This document shows, piece by piece, positions 63,691 to 64,000 of a DNA stretch of 64,000 nt (positions within the stretch are counted from its first letter, which is position 1; every line of letters starts with the position of its first letter). The notes beneath the pieces are model-generated. The model saw only the letters and a list, made by a program, of their open reading frames with translations, had not been told where the DNA came from and did no database searches. Both the position numbers and the translations under genes were made by a program. Source of the stretch: Arthrobacter sp. CJ23 (GTDB lineage Bacteria; Actinomycetota; Actinomycetes; Actinomycetales; Micrococcaceae); the NCBI RefSeq assembly GCF_024741795.1, contig NZ_CP102950.1, positions 1-64,000 on the forward strand. The letters are read 5' to 3'.

Positions 63691-64000
63691 CCCCGTTTTA
63701 GGTTTCCTGAAGTCCAGGAGTCTATTCATCCTCACGCAACGCGACTGGAAAAATCCTCTGAAGCATGCGGGACTTCTCGCTACTTGGCGGCTAGGTACGT
63801 CCGTCCTCGGACGCAGAAACCCACACAAAACTGGACTCTTACACGGGACCCAACCGATGTCCATTTGGTCGCGGTGCGCACCGGGTGCAGTTACACCCGT
63901 TCGTGCTTTGTTCCGGAATCTTCCGCGCCTGACAGGATTGCGTAATATCCCGGAACCCACTGAGAAAGACCGCCGGGGTTCATCGGGACCACTTCGATGT

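Larger units (their letters stand above)
63132..64000. other. Decayed coding region at the window edge
   Basis: No intact gene is convincing in the last 870 bp. Fragments of two minus-strand genes can be read (63255-63395 and 63474-63690), each with reading-frame breaks. The rest, 63700-64000, shows no recognisable protein. The end of the window may cut a further gene. Confidence 0.6.

Overview
The window looks like the start of a chromosome of a high-GC actinobacterium of the Arthrobacter/Pseudarthrobacter type (Micrococcaceae). It opens on the dnaA start codon and continues dnaA-oriC-dnaN-gnd-recF-dciA-gyrB-gyrA. It also carries actinobacterial marker genes: crgA, a class E sortase, the fhaA-fhaB-pstP-rodA-pbpA-pknA-pknB block, a DLW-39-type small protein between tRNA-Ile and tRNA-Ala, and a DUF5997 protein. 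The genus is inferred from gene content and order only.

Region 1 (1-12180) is the replication-initiation core: origin, clamp, RecF, helicase-loader-like DciA, both gyrase subunits, a DUF3566 membrane protein and two tRNA genes. Region 2 (12200-17630) holds a DMT exporter, a glycosyltransferase, an amphipathic-repeat membrane protein, a cyclophilin, a rhomboid protease with a zinc-finger-like head, and an 800-bp gene-free stretch packed with DnaA-box-like sequences about 15 kb from oriC. Region 3 (17634-20626) is a compact minus-strand operon for DNA alkylation damage: two O6-alkylguanine methyltransferases, an ECF sigma factor, AlkB and a Tag-like glycosylase. Region 4 (20671-32342) is the cell-division and cell-wall signalling block (crgA, sortase, trpG/pabA, pknB, pknA, pbpA, rodA, pstP, fhaB, fhaA).

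Region 5 (32686-45948) is metabolic: tRNA-Leu, a TetR/putrescine oxidase pair with a perfect palindromic operator, an amino-acid permease lying between DUF5997 and an orphan LysR-type ligand domain, and a GntR-controlled 5-oxoproline cluster (pxpA, MHS transporter, fused pxpBC, biotin carboxylase/carrier). Region 6 (45949-50542) is accessory. A secreted Cys-containing precursor and a four-helix membrane partner sit between two related terminator hairpins, followed by a PepSY protein and a sensor kinase/regulator pair whose 3' ends overlap convergently. Region 7 (50543-60392) holds LacI, SulP, a small alarmone synthetase-type protein, an esterase, a sugar kinase, PEBP, HAD, GDPD and an ECF42-type sigma factor with its YciI partner. 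Region 8 (60788-64000) appears less GC-rich: a DJ-1/TetR operon divergent from an epimerase, then decayed coding sequence.

The strongest leads are the second DnaA-box cluster with its repeated 37-bp module, the sigma-factor-containing alkylation operon in which a methyltransferase sits where an anti-sigma factor normally would, and the bacteriocin-like precursor with its membrane partner. No insertion sequence, prophage, CRISPR array or rRNA gene was seen.
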